Assembly: GCF_001540865.1 (NCBI RefSeq)
Contig: NC_033627.1
Span: 11,343,874 to 11,407,873, forward strand
DNA from: Ananas comosus
Taxonomy: Eukaryota > Streptophyta > Magnoliopsida > Poales > Bromeliaceae
Direction: 5' to 3'
DNA length: 64,000 bases
How positions within the stretch are numbered: the stretch's first letter is position 1; each line of letters opens with the position of its first letter. The notes beneath the pieces are model-generated. The model saw only the letters and a list, made by a program, of their open reading frames with translations. It ran no database searches and was not told the origin of the DNA. Below are positions 34,869 through 46,573 of this stretch, piece by piece. Made by a program: the position numbers and the translations under genes.

Positions 34869-36650
34869 GCTGCACGAATTCAAGATTGCCACGTGGCAGA
34901 AAGGTGTGGTCTTAGGAGTGAGAGACCGACGTGGGGCCCACGAACCGGTGGGCCACGTGGCATCCTCACAGGCCGTGTTTATTAAATATTTCCCTAACTA
35001 AAAAGGGTTAAATTTTCATAGTAGTCCCTATAGTATTCTAATATAGTTAATTGGTCATTGCACATATTCATTATTCTCTCCCTTATAGACCTCTTTTGGA
35101 TGTATAAGTATTTTATTCAGTATATTTTTTATTTATTTAAAAAATATATAGTATCCTAAGATGAGGATTAAGATGAAAAAGTTTCTATCATATTTTTATA
35201 TTTTTTCCATAGTTGAATAAATATCTTACAGAATTTTGTACAAAATTTTATTTAGAAAATTTAAAAATACGTACGACAATAATGTCAAAAAAAAGTTTAA
35301 ATTTTTAGCCTAGATTTTTGCGCTAAAAGAGCAATTTGAAACAAAGGAAAATAAATAATTTTAGCCTTTAGAGCTTTAACATATAATACAATTTATCCTC
35401 TGAACTTTAAGCAGTCTAAATTTTAGATTATTTGATTTTTTTGGGGTAAAAATAAATTATTTTAAAATGTTAGTCTACAAAAGTTTTTAGGCTAAAATAA
35501 AAGGTATAGGGATCAAATCGTAATATTGTGATGGTACAGGGATCATCCATCTATTTCACCCAGCACCGGAGAATAAAGAGGGCACTATCGGACGGTTGGA
35601 AATATCCGAGGTTGACGTGGCATCAGATCAAAGCCCTCCATGAAACCTCTCCCACGGCACAAATATTTAGTTAGACCGGGTGCACCACGTCACGCCAAAT
35701 TACTAAAAATTTGTTTTTTCATTTTCAAATACCAGGACCTTGCTTTAAAAAAAAACGAAAAAAAAAATCTCTGAGGGGTTATTTAATTATTATTTTAATT
35801 TTATTATATAAATTCTATGTATTATTAATATTATACTTAATTACAAAGCACTTATTTTTAGACCAAATTAATAGATAAAAATTAATATATCGTAATAAAT
35901 ATTAAATCAAAAAAATAATTATAAATAAAATTCTCAAAACGTTGATCCAGTTTTAAAAAGTTGGATCTTTGATCCGACTTGATTTAGAAAATCCAATCGA
36001 TTTGTTTAAATCGACCAGTTCACTATTTCGCTGGCTGGACTGCTGGTTCGAAAGAATCAAAATGGACTTTTGAATTCAATTTAAAGAACAAAATCGAACT
36101 ACTTTATAAATTGGGTTACAGTTGAATCGATCGAACTGACCAGTTCGACACAAGAGGGAGGTTGTTCTGGGGCCAATTTATGATAAAAAGAAAAAAAAAT
36201 TATAACAATATTATAAATTATTATTTAGTCTCCCTCCCGGTCAAATTTGTTTGAAAAAAAAAAATTAGCTAACCAACTAGTTATAAAATTTACTAATTTT
36301 TTGTACAATATTTTAAATAATTTATATCTCATAATAAATTTATAGAATGGAATTATAGTTTAGTGTAACTTATAAATATGAAAAAAAAAATTAAGGCTAA
36401 TACATATATGCAATGATAAATTAAGACTTAGTTAGTATATTTTATGCAATTTATGTAATTATAAATTTATTAAAATAAGTAATTAATATAAATTTTGTAT
36501 CCGAAGAGCCATCAAATTATTTAAATCAAACAAATTGGAAGCTTAAATACTAAAATCAAAATTGGAAAGATTAGATAGTCAAATCAAAATGATTAATAGT
36601 TAAGATAAGTTTTGTATATTTTTATTTGAATTAAATATATTGTTCTTCGG
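34863..36650. other. AT-rich intergenic stretch, no supported gene
   Basis: It contains a short GC patch (34870-34980) with cacgtgg motifs, remnants of dispersed foldback repeats (around 35000-35540 and 36400-36640), and otherwise AT-rich sequence. Confidence 0.5.
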
Positions 36651-36659
36651 AGTTTATAA

Positions 36660-36912
36660 GTATAGAGCGACTATGTTATCAGAAGCATAGAGGGTTTTAT
36701 ACTTCCGACTTTCCAACCCTTGGATCAAGAATAGTTTGGTTGGGAGGATTGCAGTCCCCCCTAGGGTTGAATAGTACTCATAGGATTGAGTGGTCCCTAC
36801 AGGGTAATAGCATTAATCCAAAGGTTAGAAATGATCAAATGGGTTAATCTAAGGGCCAAAAAGTCGGAAGCACCAAATACTCTACACTTCCGATAGTATA
36901 GTAGCTCTCCTC
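36660..36912. mobile_element. Hairpin-ended MITE E6, short type, 9-bp target duplication
   Basis: AGTTTATAA occurs at 36651-36659 and 36913-36921, fixing both ends. The left arm gcgactatgttatc has a hairpin with stem GAAGCATAGAG; the right arm is the inverted copy ending gatagtatagtagctct. The body has ctagggttgaatagt and gattgagtggtccc. This copy is the best evidence for the target-duplication size of the family. Confidence 0.9.
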
Positions 36913-36999
36913 AGTTTATAATAATATTACTGTCTAATTAAAATACTCCCTATTATCCTGTTAGTAAAACGATATGGAAAATGTAGGTGCATATAATAT

Positions 37000-38348
37000 T
37001 ATTCATCATGAAAACCCCTATAAATAATTCCCTATAATCACAAGAAGACCAATAGATTAATGTTCTACTTATAAGTTGAAACTTATATACTAAAAATTTA
37101 CTATCAAAACTTGGCAACGGAATGGACTAAATTCTGTCGAACTGAGTGATATCTCTATATTTTTGAGTATTTATTTTGACGCTGCAATCGTTTTAATCTT
37201 TTTGTTACTCTTTTTTTTTTACCTTTCTTTTCAGATCTTTTTCTTTTGATTTTTTCTTCTCTTGTGGCCCCTGTTGCCTCACTCTTTGCAGCTACATTTA
37301 TTGTACGAATGAATAAAGCAGATAGCATGCTATCTTTTTCTCAAAAAAAAAAGGTTGGTATAATAAAAATCTAATCCTAAATAAAGAGATCTCCATATTT
37401 ACTAAATCTACCATAGTTTCCAATTTATTGAACTATTTATTTAATTTATATATTTCAACATTTATTTTTGAATTTTTATGTTTATTTACAAAAATAAATA
37501 ATAAAGTGCAAAGCTAAAATTGGTTCAATTTTTAACCCAAGATGTTATTGTATAAGTGCTATTGTGGATTACTCGAGATATAGGCTATTCCTTTTTTTTT
37601 AATATTTAGAAACTTTTGATGTTATGAATTACATCCAATAATTTTAATTTTACTAAACTGTCCTTTTTAGTGCATGGAATTAGATTCGATATGATAAGAT
37701 TAATGTGAGTAATGAAATGATTTTGAGAAAAAATTTTGGTTAAGAAAAATGTGAGTAATGAAGGAAGCATAGGGGAAAGCATTTGCCACGGAGGATTTCG
37801 AGCGGTTTACTCTGAAATAAGGCAATTCACGATTCAAAACCTACTTTGGCTATAAATTGATTTGGTCATTCTTATTTCAGCGTGCATGAAATAAGAGTCA
37901 GAAAATCTAATACCTGTAAAAAGTGCAACAGCTATCGAAACCAGCGAATCTCATTCTGATTCTAGAGTCTGGAATATGTGAACTAAATAACCACTAAACG
38001 GTTTAGGGTTTACGCTTTGTATTTGGGATATAAAAGGGCATTTGTAGTGGACTTACATGTTTGGACAGAAATGAATGATAGATTCGCATGTTTAGACGGA
38101 TACGAATAACATGTTTGTCTTATCATTTTTTTAATTAAAATAACTAAAATTCAAAGGAGTTAGTAAACTCTATAACTGCTCATTAATTTCTTTTAAATTT
38201 TGAAGGGGTGTATATAATATTTTAAAGTTTAAGAGGGTTACATTTGAAATTGTTCCTCTTTAGAGGGATCTCTGTGAAGAATGATCAATCATGTGGGGTG
38301 TGAGAATTGGAATTGGTGAATGCCATTCAAGAGATTGGAATCAGAGCA
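37000..38348. other. AT-rich intergenic stretch with a SINE 3' end
   Basis: Near 37305-37353 a 3' SINE end (aaagcagatagcatgctatc, then a ttctc word and poly-A) is recognisable. The remainder shows no gene. Confidence 0.45.
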
Positions 38349-38363
38349 GGAATGGATCAAAAC

Positions 38364-38553
38364 CCAAGTTTATTTCTAAATGAAATAAAACGAGTTGATA
38401 CCTAAGAGCAAGTGGCAAAGGGCTCGATAGTTGGTACCCGAGACCCAAGTTCGAATCCTAGTTGATTCACATTTCTAGCTAAGTTTATTTCTAAATGAAA
38501 TAAAACGAAGCGGGTAGCGTGCTACCTATTTCTCAAAAAAAAAAGAAAAAAAA
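38364..38553 (+). mobile_element. tRNA-derived SINE with 15-bp target duplication
   Basis: GGAATGGATCAAAAC occurs at 38349-38363 and 38554-38568. The element has an A-box-like gagcaagtggcaaaggg, a strong RNA polymerase III B box (agTTCGAATCC), a body ctagctaagtttatttctaa, and a 3' end gtgctacctatttctc plus poly-A. The stretch aagtttatttctaaatgaaa appears twice, at the 5' edge and in the 3' domain, so this copy is a partial dimer or a rearranged source copy. Confidence 0.88.
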
Positions 38554-38716
38554 GGAATGGATCAAAACACTCTTTTCTCCTTTCCCTGCAACTTTCTTTT
38601 CTTGATTCTTATTCTGTCTCCTTACCCCCTCCACACATCTGAGTAGCTAAACTTTTCTCCATTTCTACCATCTCTCTTCGTACGTATACAAATACATACA
38701 CATATACATATATAGA

Positions 38717-39258
38717 GTTCGGCTACTACACTCTTATGAGTACGATTGCATTCGTACTCATTAGTTGTTTTTGATGATAGAGCTTTCGAATCGACGATCC
38801 AGACCGTTAAACATTATTTAGAGCATTTTAAAACTTCTAGAAATCAAATTTTATAATTTTTCGATATCATTTACCTTACAATCAATAGCTCACAAATTGA
38901 CAATGGTTAACGGCCGATATGTGATATTTGCTAGTTTAACGGTGTAAAAGAATCGGAATAGCTTGAATTTTTGATAGAAAATTCTATTCATTACCTAGAT
39001 AAAGATCAATAACCCCGATCTTAAATTGAAGGATCCGATCATCCATTTTTAGTACGTCGTTCGATTTTGACTGTTCATTTTATATCCGCCTGATGGACTT
39101 TATAATGATTTCGAAAAATTACGAAATTTATTTTCTAGAAGTTTCAAATACTCTAGATAATGTTTAACGATGGGGATCATCGATTCGTAAGCCCCAACAT
39201 CGAAAACAACTTATGAGTACGAAGGGCTCTGTACTCATAAGAGTATAGTAGCCCTACT

Positions 39259-39261
<3 letters not shown>
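38717..39261. mobile_element. Hairpin-ended MITE E7, long type (about 545 bp)
   Basis: The left arm ggctactacactctt has a hairpin with stem ATGAGTACG; the right arm is the inverted copy with the same stem ending gagtatagtagccctac. Long-type inner words are tcgaatcgacgatccagac and gatcatcgattcgtaag, with tttagagcatt against aatactctaga. A tatagag word borders both sides, next to a (GA)n tract. Confidence 0.86.

Positions 39262-39297
<36 letters not shown>
39262..39297. repeat. (GA)n microsatellite
   Basis: Run of GA dinucleotides between E7 and the E8 remnant. Confidence 0.9.
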
Positions 39298-39299
<2 letters not shown>

Positions 39300-39470
39300 T
39301 GGAATACTATCAATTTCTTTGATCATTTCTAACCTTTAGATTAATACTATTACTCTGTGGGGACCACTTACTACTCAACCCTAGGAGAGACCATAATCAT
39401 CCCAACCGTAAAATTCTTAATCCAAGGATAAAAAAAGTTGGAAATACCAAATCCTCTATACTTTACTTTC
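39298..39470. mobile_element. Degenerate hairpin-type MITE E8, short type
   Basis: The short-type body is clear (ggggaccacttactactcaa, ctaggagagaccataatcat, cccaaccgta), with a right part gaaataccaaatcctctata as in E1, but the arms are eroded or deleted. Confidence 0.55.
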
Positions 39471-39477
39471 AATAGCA

Positions 39478-39510
39478 CTAGTTAAACACCCGCGTTTCGC
39501 TGCGGGAAAA
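39478..39510 (-). mobile_element. Helitron 3' terminus on the minus strand
   Basis: On the minus strand, the hairpin CCCGCAGCGAAACGCGGG is followed by tgtttaa and CTAG, then T. The element would extend rightward from 39478. Its terminal sequence (poly-T before the hairpin) resembles the terminus at 45503-45506. Confidence 0.75.
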
Positions 39511-39579
39511 AAAATTACAGTAAATATACAATAATAATTAATAAATAATAACAAAAAAAAGTATTAAAAATAAAAATTA

Positions 39580-40175
39580 TTTATATATTAGCCCCTTTCT
39601 CCTTCACTGCACCGCCAATCCTGTCGCGCCGTACGCGAATCCCGGAGATCGCGAGATTACAACCATCCCCTGATCGGATCCCGGCGATCCTGCGAAGCCC
39701 GCCGATCCGCCAGAAATCCGCCCCGTACACAGATCCCGCGAATCCCGCACCCCAAATCTCACCGGCGCAACGTCTCGCTACTCCGCGCCGCTCGCTGAGC
39801 CAGAGATCCCGCAAATCCCGCCATCCCGTACGCAAATCCCGGAGATCACGCCATTGCCGTACGCAGATCCCGCGGATCCGGCCGCAAATCACACCCCCGT
39901 CTTGTCGTCGTCGGTCGCCGGCAGGGAGCCCGGTTTCAGGTCCCTCGAAGGCCTATAAAGGGAGGAGCGAGCGCAAGGGGGGAGGGGGGAGGCACAGACA
40001 ACCCATCCACACACAGACTGTGAACAAATAAAAAAATAAAAAATAAAAAAAAAAGAGAAGAAGAACTGTGCTCCTTCTCCTCCCTTCCCTGTTCGTCACC
40101 GCCCGAGGCCACGTCCACCACGTTCGCCGCTGCCACCAATATCACTCCACCAACGTCGCCCAACGCCACCCCAAG
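39580..40175. other. GC-rich block with internal repeats and a TATA box, no clear gene
   Basis: From 39630 to 39890 the words gatcccgcgaatcccgc and cgcaaatcccggagatc recur, giving spurious long frames on both strands. At about 39952-39960 ggcctataaagggagg looks like a TATA box, with a pyrimidine-rich leader after 40065. It may be an LTR or the 5' part of a gene cut off by the element starting at 40176. I see no conserved protein. Confidence 0.35.
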
Positions 40176-40748
40176 TGTCACGCCCTGGATTACTCGTTCC
40201 CCGGGCGCGCCGACAAATCCGCCGTATACAAAGGAATTTCTCCTGTATACGAAGCGATAGCTGTACCTGTAAATTATACAATACTACAAACAGTAGTATA
40301 GAGCTGCTAGAAGAAATAGAAGAAAACCAAACCAAGTTTCATATACATATACCAAAATCCAAGATACAAAACTACCCGCACTGGCGAGTTAAAGATAGGT
40401 AAGAACATGAACTCCAACAAAACAACTATTTGCAGAAGGGCACCTCTAGCTCGGCTCGTCGGGTAGGGCTCTAACTCGCGACGCCCTTGCCTCGATCCTG
40501 ATCAGCAATAGCAGCAGCCGAAGACGATGGCTCTGCAAAAAGATGATGTAACAACAGGGCGTAAGAACTACTGTAAAAACAAGTAGTCCTCAGTGGGTAC
40601 CGCCCAAAACAATATCGGTCCACCCACTAAGTCTACAGAAGGGAGCAAGAATAGTAGTAAATGCAGGAATAAAATCTGCCGCTATGGATCACTACACTAT
40701 CATGCTCTACACTAACCAACTGTAGAAAATGTCAAATCTGACCCAATT
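40176..40748. mobile_element. LTR-type retroelement fragment (copy 3a), starts TGTCACGCCC
   Basis: It is collinear with 1356-1780 (attactcgttccccgggcgc-like start, gtatacgaagcgatagc, gggcacctctagctcggctc, caacagggcgtaagaac, aaatctgacccaa). It is interrupted at 40749 by another TGTCACGCCCC start. Confidence 0.6.
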
Positions 40749-42650
40749 TGTCACGCCCCGGGACCGGCGGAGGCCCTCCCAGTAGCGTGCCCAGACCCGC
40801 CATATGTCTACACATATAAGGCGTCTACGATAAAAGCGGAAGTAAAAGCAAGAGATAGAACAAATATAAGAANAAACAGGCTCCAACTAGCCAAAGTCAA
40901 GTGAACAGGGTCAAAACAGGTCTACAAACCAAACCCACGTGCCCTCGGCACAATCTGTGACCAAAACAAGAATCTGGGTCCACCGCTAACCGAACAGCAC
41001 CCAACGACTCGAAACAGTCTAAACTCTGCTGAAAAATAAGCTCGGCACCCCAGCAAGAGCGTAAATGCCTTCTAAACTACCCCAGGTATCCATCGCACTG
41101 ATACTGCAACGATACAATCGAACCACGGCTCCTAGAGTATCTGGTAGTTTAAGCATATGACGGGTCAAAACGCAGGTTTTCTCCTAAGTCAAATTTCAAG
41201 TCCAACATGTATAATATAAATATTCATTTCAGCATACTTCTACATTCATATTACATTCAAGATACTAATCGATGAATTAAAGCATGATATACAAGAACCG
41301 ACCTATACACGTCGACTAAACATGCACTTAGGAGCGAAACCGATGATACACCCACCTCTAATGCAATTCCTGGCAGCAAGATGGTCTCGGATCACAAGTA
41401 ACACAGCTGGTTACACCTCCAAACCAGCAACAAGTCCCCCCAAAATTTGCACATTACAATTCACCCAAAATCCAACAAAACCATCAATTTACCAAAATTC
41501 CAGCACTTAAGCTTAATTATCTCAATTCCAATGTCAAAACTCACCTAATGATCTCCAATTCGGGTGAGGACAGATCCAAATCCAGCAACTACTGATGGGT
41601 GATCAATCTCAGGTCCAAAATCCCACTGCCTACAAAGTTAGCATCAAGAAAATCTCAAAATCAGAATTTTCAGCTCAAAGTCAACAACAGTCCAGAAAAA
41701 CCTCAGTTCAACCAAGCTAACCTCATCCAAAATCTGCAATTCAGGCCTTCGTGGATTCCTCTGGAAGTCTAGAATCCAGCAAACCAAGTTTCGTCGAATT
41801 TCAACCTTCCTATGTCGCGCACGAGCCAAAATACTGGAGGTCGTCGCTGAAGAACTGCAGAATCAGCACCTTGAAATTCTTGGAGATGTGGATCTTGATG
41901 CAAATTGGAAAGATTGGAGGGATTGGGGAGCAAAATCTAAGTTCTCTGTGAAGAACAGGTAAAAGAGCTCAAAGGGGACGCATACAAGGTATATATAGGC
42001 TGCTGGGAGGAATAAGATAAGCCCCAGGAGAAACAGCTGCTATCCAGTGTTCTTGCAGAATCGGGCGTTTCTGCGCGCCCGGAACCATGTTCTGGGCGAC
42101 CAGAACATCCCGGCTGCACAACTCAAACACCTCGGACTCTCCGCTCGCGGTCTGCTGCGCCCGTAAACGGCTCCGACGGAACTCACCTACACCTTGCCAC
42201 GCGTCGAAGCAAGCGATATTCACGATGTAGAATTTCCGGACCCACTTCTGGGCACCCGGAACATAGGATCCGAATTGGCTTTCAGTTTCAGTTAAATTCA
42301 ACACTCAGTTCTGGGCGACCCTAAAAATGTTCTGGGCGCCCGAATCTGGCAAAACTCCAGTTTTGCCTATTTGAGTGCGCCAAGTCCAATTCTGCATCCA
42401 ATTCGTGCAGAATTNTTTGTCCCCGTTACATGCTTCCGCGATTCGGACACACACAAACACCTCCGAGATCTCGGATCCACGACGACGACGACGACGACGA
42501 CGACGACACGCTCCGATTCTTCCCCCTCCACCTTTGATACGAACCTGCGCCGTCGCCAAAATCTCGCGCGATAATCCCCCTCGCGATTCGCTCAGGTTCG
42601 ATCGCTCTCTATCTCCATCTCCATCTCCATCTCATTCGATTGAGTGAGAA
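40749..42650. mobile_element. Second LTR-type fragment (copy 3b), nested or joined
   Basis: It starts TGTCACGCCCCGGGACC. After the N at 40873 it is collinear with 1970-2250, and from 41306 with 3085-3480. It ends near a (GAC)n tract (42479-42508) and a (CATCTC)n patch at 42611-42636. An N lies at 42415. Frames within it lack domains. Confidence 0.5.
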
Positions 42651-42719
42651 GTTGGTTTAAACTCAATATTAAAAATTAATTTAAATTTAAAATTTATTTA
42701 AAAAATTTAAAAACATAAT

Positions 42720-43110
42720 ACATCAAAAAAAAAATCGTTAACTTCTCTCCCCGCGCCTGCCGCCGCTCGCTCTCCACCTGCGCGCCGGCCCTCCCCTCGG
42801 CAGCGGACATCTCCGTGGCCGCTGCTGCCGCCGCTGCGCGCGGACATCTCCGTCGTCGACGCCTCCGCGGCCCTCGCAGCGGCCTTCGTGGCCGCTACAG
42901 CCCCGCAGCCCTCGCCGCGGCCTCCGTGGCCGCTGCTGCCGCCGCTGCGCGTGGACATCTCCGTCGTCGACGCCTCCGCGGCCCTCGCAGCGGCCTCCGT
43001 GGCCGGTACTGCCCCCGAGGCCCTCGCCGCGGCCTCCGTGGCCGCTGCTGTCGCCGCTACGCTTTCCCTTGCCAACCCCAGGCGACGGCGAGAGAGAGCG
43101 GGGGGCTAAG
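42720..43110. repeat. GC-rich, Ala-codon-like tandem duplication
   Basis: A unit of about 125 bp containing gacatctccgtcgtcgacgc, ctccgcggccctcgcagcgg and ccgtggccgctgctgccgcc is present twice with a partial third copy. It opens long Ala-rich frames on both strands (for example 42707-43075 minus). I judge these to be repeat-driven, with no known domain. A purine-rich (GAGA) stretch follows to 43350. Confidence 0.6.
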
Positions 43111-43515
43111 ATAGAGAGGAGAAGGGAAGAGAGAAAGAGAGAGTATGGGAGAGGAGGAAAGAGATAGAAACATGGAGCCAGCTGGATAAAAGAAAAGAGA
43201 GAAGATTAGAGAGAGAGAGAGGGGGGGAGGGGGCTAAACCTCGAGAATAAGAAGATGTCTTGGGAAGGAGAGACGCCTTGGGAAGGAAAGACGCCTCGAG
43301 AAAGAGCCAAGGTTCTTGGGAAGGAGAGACGCCTCGGAATAAGGAGGAGAGAGAAAGGAAAAATAAAAAAATTAGGTTTTAGGCTAGACAGAAGAGACAA
43401 AAAAATAGACGTGAAGGCCTAAAATTATGCCACATCTATTGTTACAACCATCAAATTATGTATTTGTATGGATAGTAACACACACACACACAAAGATATA
43501 TATATATATATATAT

Positions 43516-43731
43516 ATATGGATGAGCTCCTTTGCTTTTAAAAGAAGAGGAACTCAACGTGTTTATGATTTTTTAGCCTTCGGATCACCTCAAGAGCCGT
43601 ATAGCACTAGTACAAAAAATTTAATGGGATACACCGTTAATAGTACTGCACGGATCTTGAGGCGATCCGACAGCTAAAAAGTCACAAGCACATATGCTTC
43701 TTTGCTTTTAAAAGCATCGGAGCTCAACCCT
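43516..43731. mobile_element. Hairpin-ended MITE relative E10
   Basis: The left end gagctcctttgcttttaaaa and the right end gcttttaaaagcatcggagc form inverted arms, each with its own ttttaaaag hairpin. Inner words complement (cggatcacctcaagag against cttgaggcgatccg). A (TA)n tract precedes it. A half copy follows at about 43745-43838. Confidence 0.65.
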
Positions 43732-43839
43732 ATATATAAAGAGAATTTAACGAGACTGCACGAATCTTAAGACAATCCGGTAGCTAAGAGTCATGAGCAC
43801 ATATGCTCCTTTTTTTAGAGGCATAGGAGCTCAACTATA

Positions 43840-45470
43840 TATATATACTATAATTGAAATTGTGGTTGTCAAACTAATCTTATTATATTGAACAAGGTGT
43901 CACGGATATAGACACGAAATATGGAACACGGCATGACTCGGACACAGTAATTATTTGGCGGCTTTCAAAAAATTAGAATACATGCACGACATGAATACTA
44001 CTAATAAATAATAATATTATTAATATAATAATATATATTTGTTATATATAAAATATTAAGTTTGCTAAAATATTGTTATTTTCTCATACGAACGAAAGTT
44101 AATAAAATTTTCATTAATATTTCATCTTTTTTAAAAAAAAATTACTATATATAATTTATTTATATTGTCCTAAAAAATTTGTTTGTATTCAACAAAAAGT
44201 TAAATATTTATCTTTATATATATATATGCATAAGAAAGTAGATATATAATATATTATTTTAGTGGGATGTGCTATAAACTTGCGCTGATTGTACATTCAT
44301 AACGTGTTAGTGTCGAACATACGCATGTCCGACATGGGCACGTGAGGTTTATAGAAGTATACGTGATTCATAAATTTTGAAAGCATTTAGATGCTATTTG
44401 ATTTGATGTGATTAGAAATATAATTTAGTTAAAGATACAAATAATTGAAAACATAGTAGTTATAACTATATGCTTTTTGTTTGGTTGGATGTGTTGGAGA
44501 GTATTGTAAATATAAATAATTTGTTTAAAAGTGTATTTTAAAAATTTATCACTTTATATATATAGTGGTGAGATTACTTCTAATGAAGAATAGAATAAAC
44601 TTTTTGTTTAAAAAATAATTAGGGAGGTAAGTTTACTTTTTGTTTAAAATTTCTCTCTTCAACTATTGTAATTGGAACTGTGGTCAATTTGCGTAATTCA
44701 AACTGCTGCAGTTAGGCCTCTTGATGTAATTTTAATTGTAGTTGCTACGCTCAAATGAAACAGTCTTTATAATTAAATTTTGAAAGGTTAAATAGTGAAA
44801 ACAAAGTTTTGAAAAGCTGGATAGCTAATTCAAAATGGTTCATAGTGCGGGAAAGTTCTATGTGTTTTTACTTTCATTTTAGTATCAAACTTCAATACCA
44901 TATTTATAGTCTAAGAAGCGATCAACTTCATATTTAAATATTTTAAAATATTCAAATCATGATTAGTTGACTTTTAATTATAACAATTAGACATTTTAAA
45001 ATTTTTTAGATAGTTTAACAAATTATTTTCTCGAATGAAATTACTAATTGAATAAAATCAATGAATGCTAAACTCTATCTTATTCCGAAAAAAGAATAAA
45101 ATATAAAAAAGATAAATTATACTTTTGGTTCTCAAACTATGAGACAGGTGACATTTTAGTCCGTGAACTTTAATGCATTATAATTTCTGGATCAATTATG
45201 AGAGACGTTACACTTTAGTTCTTAAACTTTAACAAGTTGTAATTTTTGGTTTGTACGAGGCACATGACATGTTAGTTCTCAACTTTTATTGCTATTATAG
45301 ATATAATTTATTATTTTTATATTTTTCTTATTTTTTATATTTTTTATTGCAGCAGTTGCTGTTTCTTTTTAGTTTCTTTTATTTTATTTTTATTATTTTT
45401 TGACTCTTCTTTTACTTTTTTGCTTTTTTTTTTTTTTTTTTTACCCTTATGTATTTATTTGTTTCTAAAA
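43840..45470. other. AT-rich stretch with dispersed repeats, no supported gene
   Basis: It includes foldback-family remnants (44765-44880), the cttttggttctcaaact repeat (45105-45290, family of 7760) and T-rich runs (45420-45445) leading to the Helitron end. Confidence 0.5.
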
Positions 45471-45474
45471 AATC

Positions 45475-45506
45475 AACCCGCAGTAACGCGTGGGTGCCTA
45501 CACTAG
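45475..45506 (+). mobile_element. Helitron 3' terminus (plus strand)
   Basis: The hairpin CCCGCAGTAACGCGTGGG is followed by tgcctaca and CTAG, then T. The element extends leftward; no 5' end or Rep/helicase frame was identified. Confidence 0.75.
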
Positions 45507-46134
45507 TTAAAATTTAATATTTAGTCAAAGTAGTCAATTGATAAGGATAATTTTACATATTTGAAAGTTTGAGAGTAGATATATTTAATTATAGTCCAAC
45601 TATAATACTATCAATAGCATATAAATATTATTTATTATCAATTTTTCAACTTTTAGATGTCTAGGTTTACTTTTTGGTGGTGCTACTGTGATGGATCCAA
45701 GAACTAAAAAGTTGATAATAGATACTATTCATGTGTATGAATAGTATTACTCGTGTAATCTATTTAATAGTTAAAAAAGAAAAAATATATAGAATTTATC
45801 AGAACTGTAGACTATTTTGAATCTCGGAATCAACTTTTGAAAAATTTGATTTTACTGTCAACCTTTCGATTTGTTTACTTTGAGTCACGTAAATGCACTT
45901 TGATTTCAAATTTCAAATTATTTTTTATTATTTTAATAAATTCATTGTTGCCAGAATAATATGAAATACACTAACTAAATTCGTAAAGATAAACAATATA
46001 TTTCAATTTTGAAGTCACGGTAGTGCCAAGTGGTTAGTCAATTCAGAATGGTCTATTGATTAAAAATTTATATGAATCAATCCATAATTGCAAAATTTTT
46101 AGGGGCGCATGTGAAATTATCCTAAATTGAAAAA

Positions 46135-46305
46135 GAAGCTATAACGGATCGACCCTAGTGCAAGCGATAAAAGATTTGATGGTTGGTATAATGAAATCTA
46201 ATATCTAAAATTTGAATTATAGTTTGAATTATAGTTGATTCACATTTCCAATTAAGTTTATTAAAAAATAAAATAAACTAAGCAGTTAGCATGGTATTTT
46301 TTTTT
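46135..46305 (+). mobile_element. Degenerate tRNA-derived SINE
   Basis: It follows the order of the copy at 38364: cctagtgcaagcgataaaag, then gatggttggtat, then agttgattcacatttcc, aattaagtttatt and a gcagttagcatggta end before a homopolymer run. The B box is decayed. Confidence 0.55.
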
Positions 46306-46456
46306 TTTTTAAAAAAAGAAGCTGTGTTTGGTGTTCGGGGGCAGACAGCGGACGAGCGGGAGGCCTGATCGGGGCAGGTGCGGGCGGATGCGGCTGTCGG
46401 CGGTCGGATGGGGGAGGCCCGACCCGAAGGCAGATTCTGAGCCGTCGGATCTCGGA

Positions 46457-46537
46457 TGACGTCACACAACAAATCCCGAGAAAAGCAGCTGGGGTGGTGC
46501 CGTTGTGCGCGTTCTTTGTGCCCCTCCCTATAAAAAG
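46457..46537 (+). promoter_or_regulatory. Core promoter of the 48-57 kb gene: TGACGTCA and TATA box
   Basis: A perfect palindromic TGACGTCA (46457-46464, context ATGACGTCAC), the canonical bZIP/TGA-factor site, stands about 65 bp upstream of CTATAAAAAG (46528-46537) in a GC-rich patch. A (GA)n leader follows. Together they look like a bona fide plant promoter for the downstream gene, whose start codon is at 48257. Confidence 0.65.
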
Positions 46538-46568
46538 CGATATTGTGTGTGTTTGTGTTATGCGCGTG

Positions 46569-46573
<5 letters not shown>

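Noticed and set aside
39581..39892. 103-residue minus-strand frame rich in Arg, Asp and Leu
   Set aside because: It arises from repeats of gatcccgcgaatcc-like words; the apparent peptide repeats simply mirror the DNA repeat.
42707..43114. Ala-rich frames on both strands
   Set aside because: They are generated by a GC-rich tandem duplication (gccgctgctgcc words) and show no conserved motif, start context or splice support.
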